This document shows positions 41,304 to 51,613 of a DNA stretch of 64,000 nt, in pieces (position 1 is the first letter of the stretch; each line of letters opens with the position of its first letter). The translations under genes were made by a program, and so were the position numbers. Source of the stretch: Phytopythium helicoides (taxonomy: Eukaryota; Oomycota; Peronosporomycetes; Pythiales; Pythiaceae); assembly GCA_024867545.1 (NCBI GenBank), contig JANFNE010000008.1, positions 1,014,501-1,078,500 on the forward strand. Direction: 5' to 3'. Under the pieces are notes generated by a model. That model did no database searches. It was not told where the DNA came from and saw only the letters and a list, made by a program, of their open reading frames with translations.

Positions 41304-42554
41304 ATGGAGGAATTGCTGGGCTCGCCTCGAAGAAAATCCTCGTCCATTAGCTTCCCCTTGCCCCCAAATGCGCTGCCGACCGTGCAGCTCACACCTGCCG
41401 AAGAGCAGCACTACCGACTGACAGCAAGCAACATCGTGGACGCCACCATCGAGATGGAGAGCGAGTTTCAATTCAACGACGGGGGACAGGTCGACACGGA
41501 GCAATGGAAGCTTGCAGCCGAGGCCGAGGGTATTCGAGTCTACAAACGAGCGCGGGGAGCTCACGCCGACGACAGCGATGAAAGCACGCAGCCTATGGTT
41601 GTCAGCGTTGGGACGATGCCAGGCACGATCGAGGACGTGTTGTACGGTTTTCATTGCGGTACCACAGACGAGATTCGCGTGGTCACAGCTATTCTGAACC
41701 CTGTATACCTTGACGCAGCGGTGGTCGCAGTCATTCAGAAGCCTACGCTAGCAGATCCTTTTCGACACATGGCACTCAAGTGGCGGATGAACTCGACACC
41801 CGCAGGCACGCTTGTCAAAAGTCGAGATACATTCACGATTGACAGTATTGGCATCGATGTGGACGACAGCGGGAGCAAGTTTGGTTACTATGCTATGAAG
41901 AGTGTTGAGCGCTCGGACTTTCCACCCTTCTCTCCATCAATTGCGATTCGGGCAAGGCTCTCGCTGTGTTATATCTTTCGCCAAGTGGGACCAAACACTG
42001 TCGGTGTCTACGCCAAAGGAACCATGGATTTAGGCGGAGATTTTCCAGAATGGTTCAGCTACAATTATGCGTGTCCTCGGTTGCCAGCTATCTTGGAGAC
42101 CATCAAGGCGCAGACAGCAAAGCGGATCACAGCATTAGCCATCAAGGAGTCACGAATTCTGTCACCCGAGAGCATCAACAGAACTGGTTTCTTTCGTATG
42201 CACTCGGGCTCAAGCCTGAGCTCTGGATCAGAGCGTGAATCCACCAATTCGGGCCCCGAATATCCCAATGATCAGTTCCACTGCGCTGTTTGTCGCCGCA
42301 AAAGCGGGCTGTTGCGCTCAAGTTTGAAGAAATGCCAGATTTGCGAATTCAACGCCTGTAGCAAGTGCACCATGAAAGTCGAGCTTTTGGCGTTGCCGTC
42401 TAACATCAAGATTGTGTGCTGCAAGGCCTGTGTGCTGAAAGCCAAAGCTCTGCCGATTGACACCGGAGTACTTTGTCCAATCTTGCGACGCTGGAGGCGT
42501 AAGACATTTAGTCACGATAATAATAGCTGGTCTTTGCCGGCCTTGACTCAATAG
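41304..42554 (+). CDS. START-like + FYVE-like zinc finger protein, short type (array member 9)
   Basis: 416 aa, ATG 41304 (TCCATGG, MEELLGS). FPLPPNALPTVQLT near residue 16. START-like domain about 50-288, with GTMPGTIEDVLYGFHC, KSRDTFTIDSIGID and CYIFRQVGPNTVGVYAKG. Finger about 327-380: CAVC, CQICEFNACSKC, CCKAC. LCPIL is followed by an extra tail of about 24 residues. Closest to member 7. Last gene of the plus block; its stop lies 143 bp from the end of the convergent member 10. Confidence 0.9.
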   Translation: MEELLGSPRRKSSSISFPLPPNALPTVQLTPAEEQHYRLTASNIVDATIEMESEFQFNDGGQVDTEQWKLAAEAEGIRVYKRARGAHADDSDESTQPMVVSVGTMPGTIEDVLYGFHCGTTDEIRVVTAILNPVYLDAAVVAVIQKPTLADPFRHMALKWRMNSTPAGTLVKSRDTFTIDSIGIDVDDSGSKFGYYAMKSVERSDFPPFSPSIAIRARLSLCYIFRQVGPNTVGVYAKGTMDLGGDFPEWFSYNYACPRLPAILETIKAQTAKRITALAIKESRILSPESINRTGFFRMHSGSSLSSGSERESTNSGPEYPNDQFHCAVCRRKSGLLRSSLKKCQICEFNACSKCTMKVELLALPSNIKIVCCKACVLKAKALPIDTGVLCPILRRWRRKTFSHDNNSWSLPALTQ

Positions 42555-42697
42555 CATGCTCGACGATGAATGAGACTTCCGTCGATAGGCAACAATCTTT
42601 TCAAAACCTCTTGCAGTTCATGTTGCTTGATTCCGTTTCATAATACTCTAGTTGCGCCTGCCGTCGAGCGCAGCCTCTTTCTATTCTCCTAAAGCTA

Positions 42698-44008
42698 TTA
42701 GACCATCACACCTTGAGGCGACGTCAATGAGCGCGAACGCTTCTTGATTGGGGCAAGCTTGACTCGCTCGCCAGCCGTGGATGAGAATGTTGCACGGTTG
42801 AGGGACGACGAAAACTGCCGAGAAGTTCTCATGCAGTCTTCAGCATCCTCGACGGCAACACGAACTGCATCAACACGTCGGCTAAATACCACGCAGTGGT
42901 GGCATACGTCGATCGCTCCCGACTCATGTCTGCGAGCAGCCAGCGATGATGCCGAGGTAGGAAACATAACTGCCACCTGCTGGCGACACGGAGAGCAGAC
43001 ACTGCGTCCGCATGCGTCGCACTGGTTGAGAGGCTCGCCATCTTTTCCGTTGTCTGAGCAGCCAACGCATCGTCCAACAAATGGTTCGGCAACGTCTGCG
43101 ATTTCCCCGTTCTGCTCACGAAGTACACGCTGGTGCATCAGCCATCCAACCATCTTGGCAGATCCGACAGTTGCTGCGCGCTCACAAACGCCAGTCATTA
43201 CTTCAATGGCAGAGGAGACGGCAAACTGCTCGAATGCGGACCCTTGAGGGTCAACGAAGCCCTTGCAAAACACCTCGACGGATCCATCTTCGCGCTCGGA
43301 AAATAGAAATCCAAGCGACACAGCGCCACGAACGATTCCCATGTCATGCTCAAATGATCGGTAGCAATTGATGTCGACCGAGTGCACCAGCAGATGGAAC
43401 GTGCGCTCGCCAGTGGTAGGATCGACTCGCAGACCCGTAGACTCTAGGTAAACGTAGTCACGTGCTCGGACGAGCGTCTTGAAAGCCGATGCAAGCACAA
43501 CTGGGGCGTTGGCAATCCACTTGAATCCCGTAAAGTCGAAAGGTGTCTCTGGTGTCGGCGCCTCCAGTGTGCACAGGACGCGAGCGTCGACGACATCGCG
43601 GTTCATCAGTGTGCAGGCGTGTCGGTGTGCATCGGTCGTGGAGTTCGTGAGTCCCAGTGCAATTTGCTCGAGCGTGCCCTCAACGGTGCCAACACCGACG
43701 AGCAACGGCGAGCAACTTGCGTCGGGCGTGGGCCGTGGGATGTGCGATCCACTACGAGGTCGGTAAATGGTGAACTTATCGTCCTCGCTCGTGGAGGACG
43801 ACGAGAGCAGGTCGGCAAATGGCCGACGTCGTCGCACGGGTTTCCAGACTGCAGGGTTCATCTTGGATCCCATGCGGCTGCGGAACTGTTCGCGGGCTCC
43901 CAAGGTGGCGTACAGGAGCTGCTCTCGAGCCGCCACAAAGTCGGACGCTTGATGTGCTGGCAGTTTGAGCTCAGGGAAGAGCGACGACGGCAACGGGAAG
44001 CCGCTCAT
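42698..44008 (-). CDS. START-like + FYVE-like zinc finger protein, intermediate type (array member 10)
   Basis: 436 aa from the ATG at 44008 (MSGFPLPSSLFPEL). The frame is open to 44095, but the family's FPLP then sits at residue 4 as in other minus-strand members. START-like domain about 40-290 (GVGTVEGTLEQIALGL, RARDYVYLESTGL, GIVRGAVSLGFLFSE). Finger about 313-371: CVGC, CDACGRSVCSPC, CHHC. It lacks both the LCPxL end of the short type and the C-terminal motif of the long type. Instead it ends in a basic Ser/Lys/Arg-rich tail. First gene of the minus block. Confidence 0.88.
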   Translation of the reverse strand: MSGFPLPSSLFPELKLPAHQASDFVAAREQLLYATLGAREQFRSRMGSKMNPAVWKPVRRRRPFADLLSSSSTSEDDKFTIYRPRSGSHIPRPTPDASCSPLLVGVGTVEGTLEQIALGLTNSTTDAHRHACTLMNRDVVDARVLCTLEAPTPETPFDFTGFKWIANAPVVLASAFKTLVRARDYVYLESTGLRVDPTTGERTFHLLVHSVDINCYRSFEHDMGIVRGAVSLGFLFSEREDGSVEVFCKGFVDPQGSAFEQFAVSSAIEVMTGVCERAATVGSAKMVGWLMHQRVLREQNGEIADVAEPFVGRCVGCSDNGKDGEPLNQCDACGRSVCSPCRQQVAVMFPTSASSLAARRHESGAIDVCHHCVVFSRRVDAVRVAVEDAEDCMRTSRQFSSSLNRATFSSTAGERVKLAPIKKRSRSLTSPQGVMV

Positions 44009-44439
44009 GACCGGCAGAGGTGAGATGCAATGTGAAGCTGAACAGCCTCCGTGGTTGACCGCACAATGCGAAGTGGCGGCTAGCAACGGCCACAACGCTT
44101 GCCGTTACATGTACAACGACCTATACGAGTCGGAGCAGAAAGCCGGAGACATGGCTACGCTTGAGGTTGTCATGCGGCGACTTGCCGTACGATTGCTCTG
44201 GAGGTGTCCCAGCGAGCGTTGCCACACGGTCTCAGCAGGTCTCAACCAATGGCACCAGCGGCGGTTTGTCTGCGTCTGGGATTTGCATGTGGCACACTAT
44301 TGGTCTGGCTATTGGAGCTCCAGTGGGACTTCAGAAAGCGACCGAGGTTTGTTTCAGTGATATTTGTATGCATCAGCATACGCACGAACTGAAATTGTGA
44401 GAGGTATGAGATGGACCACGCCGCTCTGAACGCCGAACA

Positions 44440-45173
44440 TTCGGTTTCCGGCGCGCCACGTGACGGGCGTGTCGGAGCTGCTCGCTTGGTACGGTACGAG
44501 GCGCATTGTGGTCGAGTGCGCGGGGTATCCTCACGTGGTGAGCCTTCTTCTACTAAATCATGGCTGCTTGAAGCGAGCTTGGAGGCACAAGCTCCATCGT
44601 CCACAAACTCTCGAGGGTTGGAGGAGTCGGTCATCAAAGAGTTAAGCCACGGGATACTTTACCTTCACGGAACGGAGATCTGCGCGAGAGAAACTCGTTG
44701 GAGCCTGCTGGTCTTGCGACGATGTTGCTGCCGATCGTGTCCAGCATCACGTCTGTGTTGATGCCGGTGTTACTCGATCAGCTTCCCACTGTACCTCGCT
44801 TGCAGGAGGACGCACTTCGCGGGATTTGCCTTCTGGAGGTCCTGTCGTCGATCAAAATCCAGGATAGCAAGCCGGACGGGCAATTCCGATTGTGCAGTGA
44901 GTGACACTCTCTCGTGAGTTATACGGCGCAGAGTATCCAACCGCGTTCGTAAATGTCCCTCGGACAGTGGCGGCGAGGTCGAGCACCATTCGACGCCTCG
45001 AGATCCGGAGGAGCGGTAGGGAACTGTACGCCTATGTGGCGGCGGGACGAATTTTCGCCAGTCGAGCGTCTCTACTCGCCACCACGAGCAACACGCGCAT
45101 ATGGCTCAAGCTAATGGCACTTGAGGTAAAGAGCTCCTCCACCGGCTTTTACTTCCTGAAGCAGCTGCATTAG
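44440..45173 (+). pseudogene. Broken Crinkler-like (CRN) C-terminal fragment
   Basis: Separate frames read in order: GVSELLAWYGTRRIVVECAG with YPHVVSLLLLNHG (about 44467-44570), LLPIVSSITSVLMPVLLDQL and then RGICLLEVLSSIKIQDSKPD with GQFRLC (about 44720-44895), and TRIWLKLMALEV (about 45090-45125). This order recalls the P-loop-ATPase-like C-terminal part of oomycete CRN effector proteins, where a GGxPR-type block is followed by a Leu-rich block and a PYIWLxLM-type block. There are stops between the pieces, no start and no LxLFLAK-type leader. Only an inactive remnant is supported, and the family call is tentative. Confidence 0.35.
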
Positions 45174-45179
45174 GTAGCT

Positions 45180-45858
45180 TTACACGACCGTGAACTCGCG
45201 CAGGTAGGCGTAGAGGAACCAGACGTAGGCGCCGCCGAAGAGCACGCGCTGCACCTGGGGCGGGAAGATGACGAGGAGCTGCACCATGATGCCCCAGAAG
45301 GCCATGAACAGGTAGGCGAGCGTCAGCATGTGCCAGATAGGCCACAGTCCGATGGTCCAGCTGCCGTCGAAGCCACAGTGAGCACCTCCTCAGCCTCCTC
45401 AGCCCCTCAACAGACTACAAAACCACCTACCAGATACCCGAGAGCAGCATGAAGGCGAGCATGGCGTGCGTGGAGGAGCGCGCCGTCTCGTAGGACACGC
45501 GTTCGCCGCAGATCATGGACCGGTAGACCTCAATGTAGCTGCCGAGCAGCACGACGACCGACGAGAGCGCGAGCGCCAGGTGCACCACGGGTCGGTTGGC
45601 GTGCGGAGAGCGCAGGATCTCGTGCACGAAGCCGGCCTCGTGCAGCCCGAGGCTCGCGACGGTCAGGAACACGGCGGGCCACACGCGCTCCGAGACGAGC
45701 GTGAGCCACGAGCGTGGCGCCTTGCGCAGCCCCCGCGCGAGCTCCGAGGCCTCGGGCGCCTCGGGCACCATCGGGTCCGTCTCTTGCACGTTGTGAGGCG
45801 ACTCGGGGGCCTCAGGGCGGCGCCCCACGCGCTCCTTGACGTCCTGCATCTCCATCAT
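45180..45858 (-). CDS. Multi-pass membrane protein of unknown family (two exons)
   Basis: Exons 45858-45431 and 45360-45180 give 202 aa; the 70-bp intron has donor GTAGGT and acceptor GGCAG. The first ATG of the frame is 45858 (MMEMQ). The open frame above it has none, though an AG at 45879 could mark an earlier intron. A charged N-terminus of about 55 aa is followed by four or five hydrophobic segments (VWPAVFLTVASLGLHEAG, VVHLALALSSVVVLLGSYI, STHAMLAFMLLSGI, MLTLAYLFMAFWGIMVQLL, and one near the end). I do not recognise the family. It lies between array members 10 and 11 in the same orientation, so it either inserted into the array or was carried along with it. Confidence 0.7.
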
Positions 45859-46084
45859 CTTGGGCTTCTTGGCGCTGTGGGTGCATTCGCTGGAATTGTG
45901 GAATTTCGGCCAATGGAGATATTTTAATGGCGATTTTTGTGGGTTTGGGAGATTTGGTTGGATGAAAAGAAGGGAGAAGAATGATTGTAGAACATGTTGA
46001 AGCTGCTGACACGCCACGTACTACGAACGGAACGACACAGCTACTCACGGGCCACGCAATGGATGAACTGGTGGACGCAAACTC

Positions 46085-48184
46085 TTACAGGCGCTGCCAC
46101 TGGGGGCGTTGGGGCTGCTGCGAGAGGTAAACGCCGTTCTGCTGCGTGGTCTTGTACGTGGACTCGACGGCCTTGCTGAGCTCGAGCATCTGCGCATAAA
46201 GCGAACTCTGACGGTCGGAGCCCAAGGATGCGGCCGACGGTCTAGACGGTCTGCTGTTGTCACTTCCGAACGAGCTCGAACTAGTAGATACGGACTCGCT
46301 GGAGGAGACAGCTCGTCGCAGTCCGTGGATGTCGTACGGGACTAGAGCAGAGTCTCGCCGCGGAGGCTGGCAGTTCCCAAATCGAACGGGGCCGCTTCCG
46401 CTTCGAGGGTGTTGTGTCTTTGCCGATGGCTGCGATGAGCTAGAAGAGCTGGCTGACGGTGGTTGATGGCGAATGGTTGCTCTTAGAATAGATGTGGCTC
46501 CACGCTCAATGACAGCAGGCTGCTGCGCTCGCTGGCTTGCAGATTTTTGTTGAGAGATTTGTTGTTTCTGCATCGCACGGGCCTTGGCAATCGACATGGG
46601 TGCCTGGAGCGGCACGGCATAGCCCTTGGCTACATCAACTGCTCGCCGTGGCTGCACTGGGTTGCGGCTTTCTTTGCCTCTAGCACTGGATGAGCTGAGG
46701 AGGTCCCTTGAGCTTCGCTGCGAGCCCAGTGAATCTGTCGTCGTTGTTACACTGCTGGAGATAGAGTCGCTCTGGTAGTCGTATAGGACAGTCGCAGAAG
46801 CAGGTTTTGGTCGGAGCACCGACGAGCTCGACGGCTGGAACCGAGGTTCGACATCGGAAGCACTGGAGGCCGACCTTGATGTATTCGAGACACTGGATCG
46901 CTCCGAATGCGAGCCTCTACCGCCAGTGCTCGACGAGCGACTACCAGACGAGGATCCAGATCGTCCACGCGTTGCAGATCGTTCACGGACACTCCGCATC
47001 TGCTCGGACATGACCATGTGCATCGGTGGAGGTGCGCAACCTGCACTTGCCACGAGTACGCAAGTCTTGCACGTCGTCACTCGCTCGAACTGACCGACTC
47101 CACCTCCTACATTGATATCCAAGATAAAAATCTTCTTGTCGTTGCGGCATTTGGAGCAGACCAACTGGCGGCAGACATCGCACGTTGAAAGCAAAGCACC
47201 ACCGAAAAACCGTTTGGACCGACGACACAGATAGCACTCGCTCGTCCTCCGGTTTGACTGTAGCATTTCCACGCTGTCTCGCCGGCGGCGGATCATATGC
47301 GTTAGCCGTTTCGCTTCAGCACAAGCGAGCAGCTGCTTGATACTCCACACCGGTGTCATCGGAGCAGTCAGGTCGATCACGTTGCCAGACACAAACACCT
47401 CGACGATCTTGTCGCTCTTCTGCCGATACAGACACCGGGCCGAGAACGGAGGAGAGCGGGAGGAGTTGAAGCCCGACAAGTCGGGGAATTCCGGCAAGTC
47501 GACCGAGTGCACGAGATGAAAGCCGAGGCGCTCGCCTGTGTGTGGAGACTGCGTGTAGCCGCTGAACTCGAGGTAGCACAGGTCGTGGTACTTGCGTGCT
47601 CCAGCTGCAGCAGAAGCCGCCATTCCAGTAGATCGAACGAGGAACTTGTACCCGAGAAAAGAGTTCTCGTCCGAGCTACCGCCAGCGTTGTCGTCGTCAC
47701 TCAACGATCGGAGGATGGCGCAGTCAGCGACATCGCCCAGCATGAAGCTCGCAGTGAGCGCTGTGTCTTCCTGTGTTGGTGCGAGCACCGCAAACATGGC
47801 GTTCTCGACTTTTCCTGCAGTGAAGCTCGTCGCGAGCACTGCTGGCGCAGTGAGAGCTGCGAGGTAGGACGACCGCAGTCGATGGGCATCCCGCTCCGAG
47901 ATGTCGGCCATCCCCTGCGTGAGCTCGGCGTTGAGCTCCCGTGCAAGAGCTCGGCTGGTCTCTCCGTCGTTCCGCTCACGAAACATGCGCCTGTCGTGGT
48001 CTGCAGGCGATGAGACCTGACGCCACCCCTGCGGATCGATCTCGCCATTGCACATGAGCGAGTCGAACTGCGAGACCGTCTGCTCAAGAAGGCAAAGCAT
48101 GACTCGCTTGGCAGCCGCTCGCTCGCGCGAGGACGAAGCGACCGCCGGCAGAGCCGAGCGAGGCAGCGGGAAGCTCGGCGCCAT
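46085..48184 (-). CDS. START-like + FYVE-like zinc finger protein, long type (array member 11)
   Basis: 699 aa from ATG 48184 (MAPSFPLP). An in-frame ATG at 48235 adds 17 residues not shared with member 13, whose protein starts with the same MAPSFPLPR. START-like domain about 40-295; between its halves is a Ser/Ala-rich insert. Finger about 316-374: CYLC, CDVCRQLVCSKC, CKTC, preceded by QFERV. The tail of more than 300 residues is Ser/Gln/Arg-rich and probably disordered. The end, QMLELSKAVESTYKTTQQNG, is the least canonical copy of the long-type C-terminal motif (Gln for Arg, Val for Ala). Confidence 0.9.
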   Translation of the reverse strand: MAPSFPLPRSALPAVASSSRERAAAKRVMLCLLEQTVSQFDSLMCNGEIDPQGWRQVSSPADHDRRMFRERNDGETSRALARELNAELTQGMADISERDAHRLRSSYLAALTAPAVLATSFTAGKVENAMFAVLAPTQEDTALTASFMLGDVADCAILRSLSDDDNAGGSSDENSFLGYKFLVRSTGMAASAAAGARKYHDLCYLEFSGYTQSPHTGERLGFHLVHSVDLPEFPDLSGFNSSRSPPFSARCLYRQKSDKIVEVFVSGNVIDLTAPMTPVWSIKQLLACAEAKRLTHMIRRRRDSVEMLQSNRRTSECYLCRRSKRFFGGALLSTCDVCRQLVCSKCRNDKKIFILDINVGGGVGQFERVTTCKTCVLVASAGCAPPPMHMVMSEQMRSVRERSATRGRSGSSSGSRSSSTGGRGSHSERSSVSNTSRSASSASDVEPRFQPSSSSVLRPKPASATVLYDYQSDSISSSVTTTTDSLGSQRSSRDLLSSSSARGKESRNPVQPRRAVDVAKGYAVPLQAPMSIAKARAMQKQQISQQKSASQRAQQPAVIERGATSILRATIRHQPPSASSSSSSQPSAKTQHPRSGSGPVRFGNCQPPRRDSALVPYDIHGLRRAVSSSESVSTSSSSFGSDNSRPSRPSAASLGSDRQSSLYAQMLELSKAVESTYKTTQQNGVYLSQQPQRPQWQRL

Positions 48185-48961
48185 CGCTCGCCAAGTTGGT
48201 TTATGCCAAAGGAGCGAGAGACACGTTGACTCCAAGTGGTGAGATTCGCCTTCGGTGGGGCTGGCGGCGACTACGGCGGTGGGCGTAGCTTTCCCGGGCG
48301 GGAAGCACCAGAGAGGGACAATTCAAGTGGGCCCTTGATAACCTGCTGCTGGTGGAGCGAGAAGCGCTGCCAGCCGCAGGTGAAGACGACAGCGCACAGG
48401 TATCGGGCGCTGCGTAACGTGGAGGAGTGGGAGCTCATGACACGCACGACCATGCTAGCGACGAGCAATACTGTACAGGCAGTCAGGGCTCGACAGTGCA
48501 CTCGATCACCACGGTCCTCGTGGCACGAGGACCAACGAGCGAGCACAGGTGCAGCGAGGCAAAAGGCGTGGCGGCAGGAAGGTGGACCGAACTCTTGACC
48601 CAAAGTTGAGGAGTTGGACGATGGTCTCGCGGAATGTATGGGGAGGCGAGTCAGCCCAAGTCGACTTGAAGACGCGGGAAGCTGTGCTACACTCGTAAGC
48701 GGCCCCCATCTCCGCCCAAAGACATCACACAATCTTCATCGTGGATTCACTCACGGCGAAGCGAGTCAGCCAGCACGTCATGCGTGGCGGCATGTCCTGA
48801 GTACGACATGAAGCCTTCAAGCAGCGTAATGGTCGTATGGTGGATACAGTGGCAGGCTTGCACGCTGACTTCTCGACATGCTCATTAGATCCTGCTCTTA
48901 CTTGACAACAACAGCGTTTTCATTTCCGCATTCTCACCACGAACACTACACTTTCACACGC
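48185..48961. other. Intergenic, no gene seen
   Basis: 777 bp between members 11 and 12. Frames on both strands overlap without motifs. Confidence 0.5.
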
Positions 48962-50743
48962 TCACCCTCGATGGAGTCCGGCCATAATGGCTGCAGCATT
49001 GCGCTGTGCCAGCGAGTACGTGTTCTCGGCCATGTCGCTGATCTGCTGGAGACGCAGCCACATTTGCTGCTGCTCGTCGAGACCGTCGTGATTGCTACGA
49101 TTCGTCGGATCAACGCCAGCAGAGGCCACTGGAGGCTCAACAAACTCTTGTGGGCTTCGAATCACCAGTGCTCCCATGGGACTTGGTGCTGACGACGAGT
49201 GCACATGCTTCTTCACCGTTGTTTTCCCAGTTTCCAGCAGCCTTGCGCCCGACTCTTTGCTGATAGTGGCTGCTCGTCGCTCGATAGCTTCAGGAAGTGA
49301 AGTCCGATGGCCGCGTTCGCTCCGACCCTTTTTACCCGAAGCCGCGTGCTTCATCTTCGCTTCAGGTTTTTCCGTGGCGGGGGTGGCGTCAACCTGCCTG
49401 GAGAATTCTGTTGTCTTGAAAGCGGATGGAGTCACAAGATCGGATTTGCAGGAGGACATTTCATCTCTGCATGTTGGTGTATCCATGCTCCGGTTGCTTC
49501 GTGTGGCACTTCCACGTCGAGCGCGATCTTGCACGGCACTCTGGAAATCACGTCGGCATGAGTTGGCGATGCGAACACAGGCCATGCACGCCACAACTTT
49601 CTTGAACTGACCCATGACACCCTCGGCATCTCCATAGAAGACGCGTTTGGTTGCCTGGCACCGCGAGCATACTCCTTGACCGCAGACATAACAAGAAATG
49701 AGCCGAGAGCGACCTCCAGTCCCTCCACGAGTGCCGATCACACCCTTGCGAGCATTGGAACCGTGACACACACTGCAGATTGTTGACGACGCAAGTGCGG
49801 GCACAGATTTCGTCGATGAAGAGGACGACGATCGAGATACCCGGTGACGACGAGCCGAGCGCGGATGGTTTCGCTCATACTGGTGTGCCAAGTTCGTCAA
49901 GCGTCTCGCTTCGGCGAGGTCGAGCAGCCTAACGACGCCAGTGATGGCTCCGACAACCAGAAAGTTGGACAGAGGGCGAACGATCATGCCGGACAGGTCC
50001 ATGTTGGCGAGCGCGAACACCTCGACGAGCTTGTCATTGCTCTGTCGGTAGATGTACCGGATGCTCTGCAACGCCTCAATGGCTTGATGCCCGCTCAGGT
50101 CTGGGAACTTGGGCAAGTGCACTGTGTGCATGAGATGGTAACCTAGACGCTCGCCTGTGGAAGACGTCGTCATGCCCGTGCTCTCGAGGTACAGACTGCT
50201 GCGGTGCTTGACGATGTGCGGATCCGTCGGCGATTTCTTGACGAAGTACTTGTATCCGAGGAAGTGGAACGGCCTGTCCGTCGATGGCGGCTCCAAGGTG
50301 TGCACAATCGCGCAGTCGGCCACGTCGTCGTGCATGAAGGTGACGACGAGTGCAAGCTCCTGTTGGCTCTGCGTCACAACCGCTTCCATGGCGTTCTCAA
50401 CGAGTCCGTGGCCAACACCACTCAACAACAGTGTTGGTGGCGCGAGTGCAGCCCGGGTTTTGGCAAGCACTGGTTCCTTGAGGCAATTGGTTAACTCTCT
50501 CGTAAGCTGCTTGGAAGTGGCGCCAGCTTGTCGCTCACGGTACACTGCCAGCTCATCGTGCGATGACTGGGGCTTCCAGCGTTGGAGGTCGACTCCATTC
50601 TTGCCAGAGTACGCGAAGTCCTCGAACTCGCGCACCGTGTTCGCCAGCATGATGTCCATGAAGCGTCGGCATGCCGTGTGTTCGGATTCGCCGACTTTCA
50701 GCTTGGGGACGTGCTCGCGAGGAATCGGGAACGTCCGAGGCAT
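48962..50743 (-). CDS. START-like + FYVE-like zinc finger protein, long type (array member 12)
   Basis: 593 aa, ATG 50743 (MPRTFPIPREHVPKL; FPIP replaces FPLP). START-like domain about 45-290, with GVGHGLVENAMEAVVTQ, HRSSLYLESTGMT and IRYIYRQSNDKLVEVFALA. Finger about 323-385, with an enlarged Gly/Arg-rich first loop: CSVC, CYVCGQGVCSRC, CMAC. The tail is rich in Lys, Ser and Thr (a SGKKGRSERGHR patch). The end, LRLQQISDMAENTYSLAQRN, is the conserved C-terminal motif. It pairs most closely with member 13. Confidence 0.9.
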   Translation of the reverse strand: MPRTFPIPREHVPKLKVGESEHTACRRFMDIMLANTVREFEDFAYSGKNGVDLQRWKPQSSHDELAVYRERQAGATSKQLTRELTNCLKEPVLAKTRAALAPPTLLLSGVGHGLVENAMEAVVTQSQQELALVVTFMHDDVADCAIVHTLEPPSTDRPFHFLGYKYFVKKSPTDPHIVKHRSSLYLESTGMTTSSTGERLGYHLMHTVHLPKFPDLSGHQAIEALQSIRYIYRQSNDKLVEVFALANMDLSGMIVRPLSNFLVVGAITGVVRLLDLAEARRLTNLAHQYERNHPRSARRHRVSRSSSSSSTKSVPALASSTICSVCHGSNARKGVIGTRGGTGGRSRLISCYVCGQGVCSRCQATKRVFYGDAEGVMGQFKKVVACMACVRIANSCRRDFQSAVQDRARRGSATRSNRSMDTPTCRDEMSSCKSDLVTPSAFKTTEFSRQVDATPATEKPEAKMKHAASGKKGRSERGHRTSLPEAIERRAATISKESGARLLETGKTTVKKHVHSSSAPSPMGALVIRSPQEFVEPPVASAGVDPTNRSNHDGLDEQQQMWLRLQQISDMAENTYSLAQRNAAAIMAGLHRG

Positions 50744-51613
50744 GTTGATACGTCAGGAGCTACTCCGGACCAGGCAAATTCGGGAATAAACAGGTCTCGT
50801 CCGAAGGCGGCGACTCCGCCTGAGACTGACGCCCTCAACGTGGGATGGAGCGCCAGCCAAATGAACATCCGAGTGCCATGCCACTCACTTGGCCGAGATG
50901 GCTCATTTTGGTGGCGAGTCCGGTTGAAGCGGGCAGACTGCTCGCTTGACTCGTTTGACAAGCATTCGACCATGGAGCGTGCGTGGTTGATGTTGGCAGT
51001 TGCTGTGTGTGCATTAAAGTGGCGTCTCGGTGGGATTCATTGAGGGAAGAGCGGTTGCACTGCTTGGATCATAGTGGTGAAAGTTTCCCGTGAGGCTTTG
51101 CAGAGAGCTCGACGTGAAACTGGACGCGGGCGTACAGTTGATGGTAACCAACTGGGATTGCGCGAGAGCCATCAAAACTTTGGGAGTGGCCCGTAAGCAG
51201 TCTGCAGAGAGCGCAGAGACCGCCGTGGAGATTGTTTTACACTCATAGGATGAACACACTGTCGAGCGATACTGCCACGAGACTACGCGCAGCGACAAAC
51301 AACGAGGCGACGTATCGAGCTGAGTGTTCATAGCGATCGATGGCATGTCGGTGTGAGACTGGAGCAACTTGAAGCCTCTCCGAGCTCGACCAGCACTAGT
51401 CGTGACGGCGACGACGCAAAAACCGGTGTTGCTCATTTTGGGATTGGAATCAACCGCTCATCCTCGTTGCAGTGGGCAGCGCGATCTGTAAAACAGGAGA
51501 CCACCTCTTCAACGAACTTTTTGCCCCATGGTCGTCACGAGTTCAAACCATTCACTTCAATATCGATTCATAATAATTGACCTAGACTAGAGTTCCAGCA
51601 ACATCGACCGCTG
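50744..51613. other. Intergenic, no gene seen
   Basis: 870 bp. The longest frame, 51014-51436 on - (140 aa), has no recognised motif. Confidence 0.5.
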
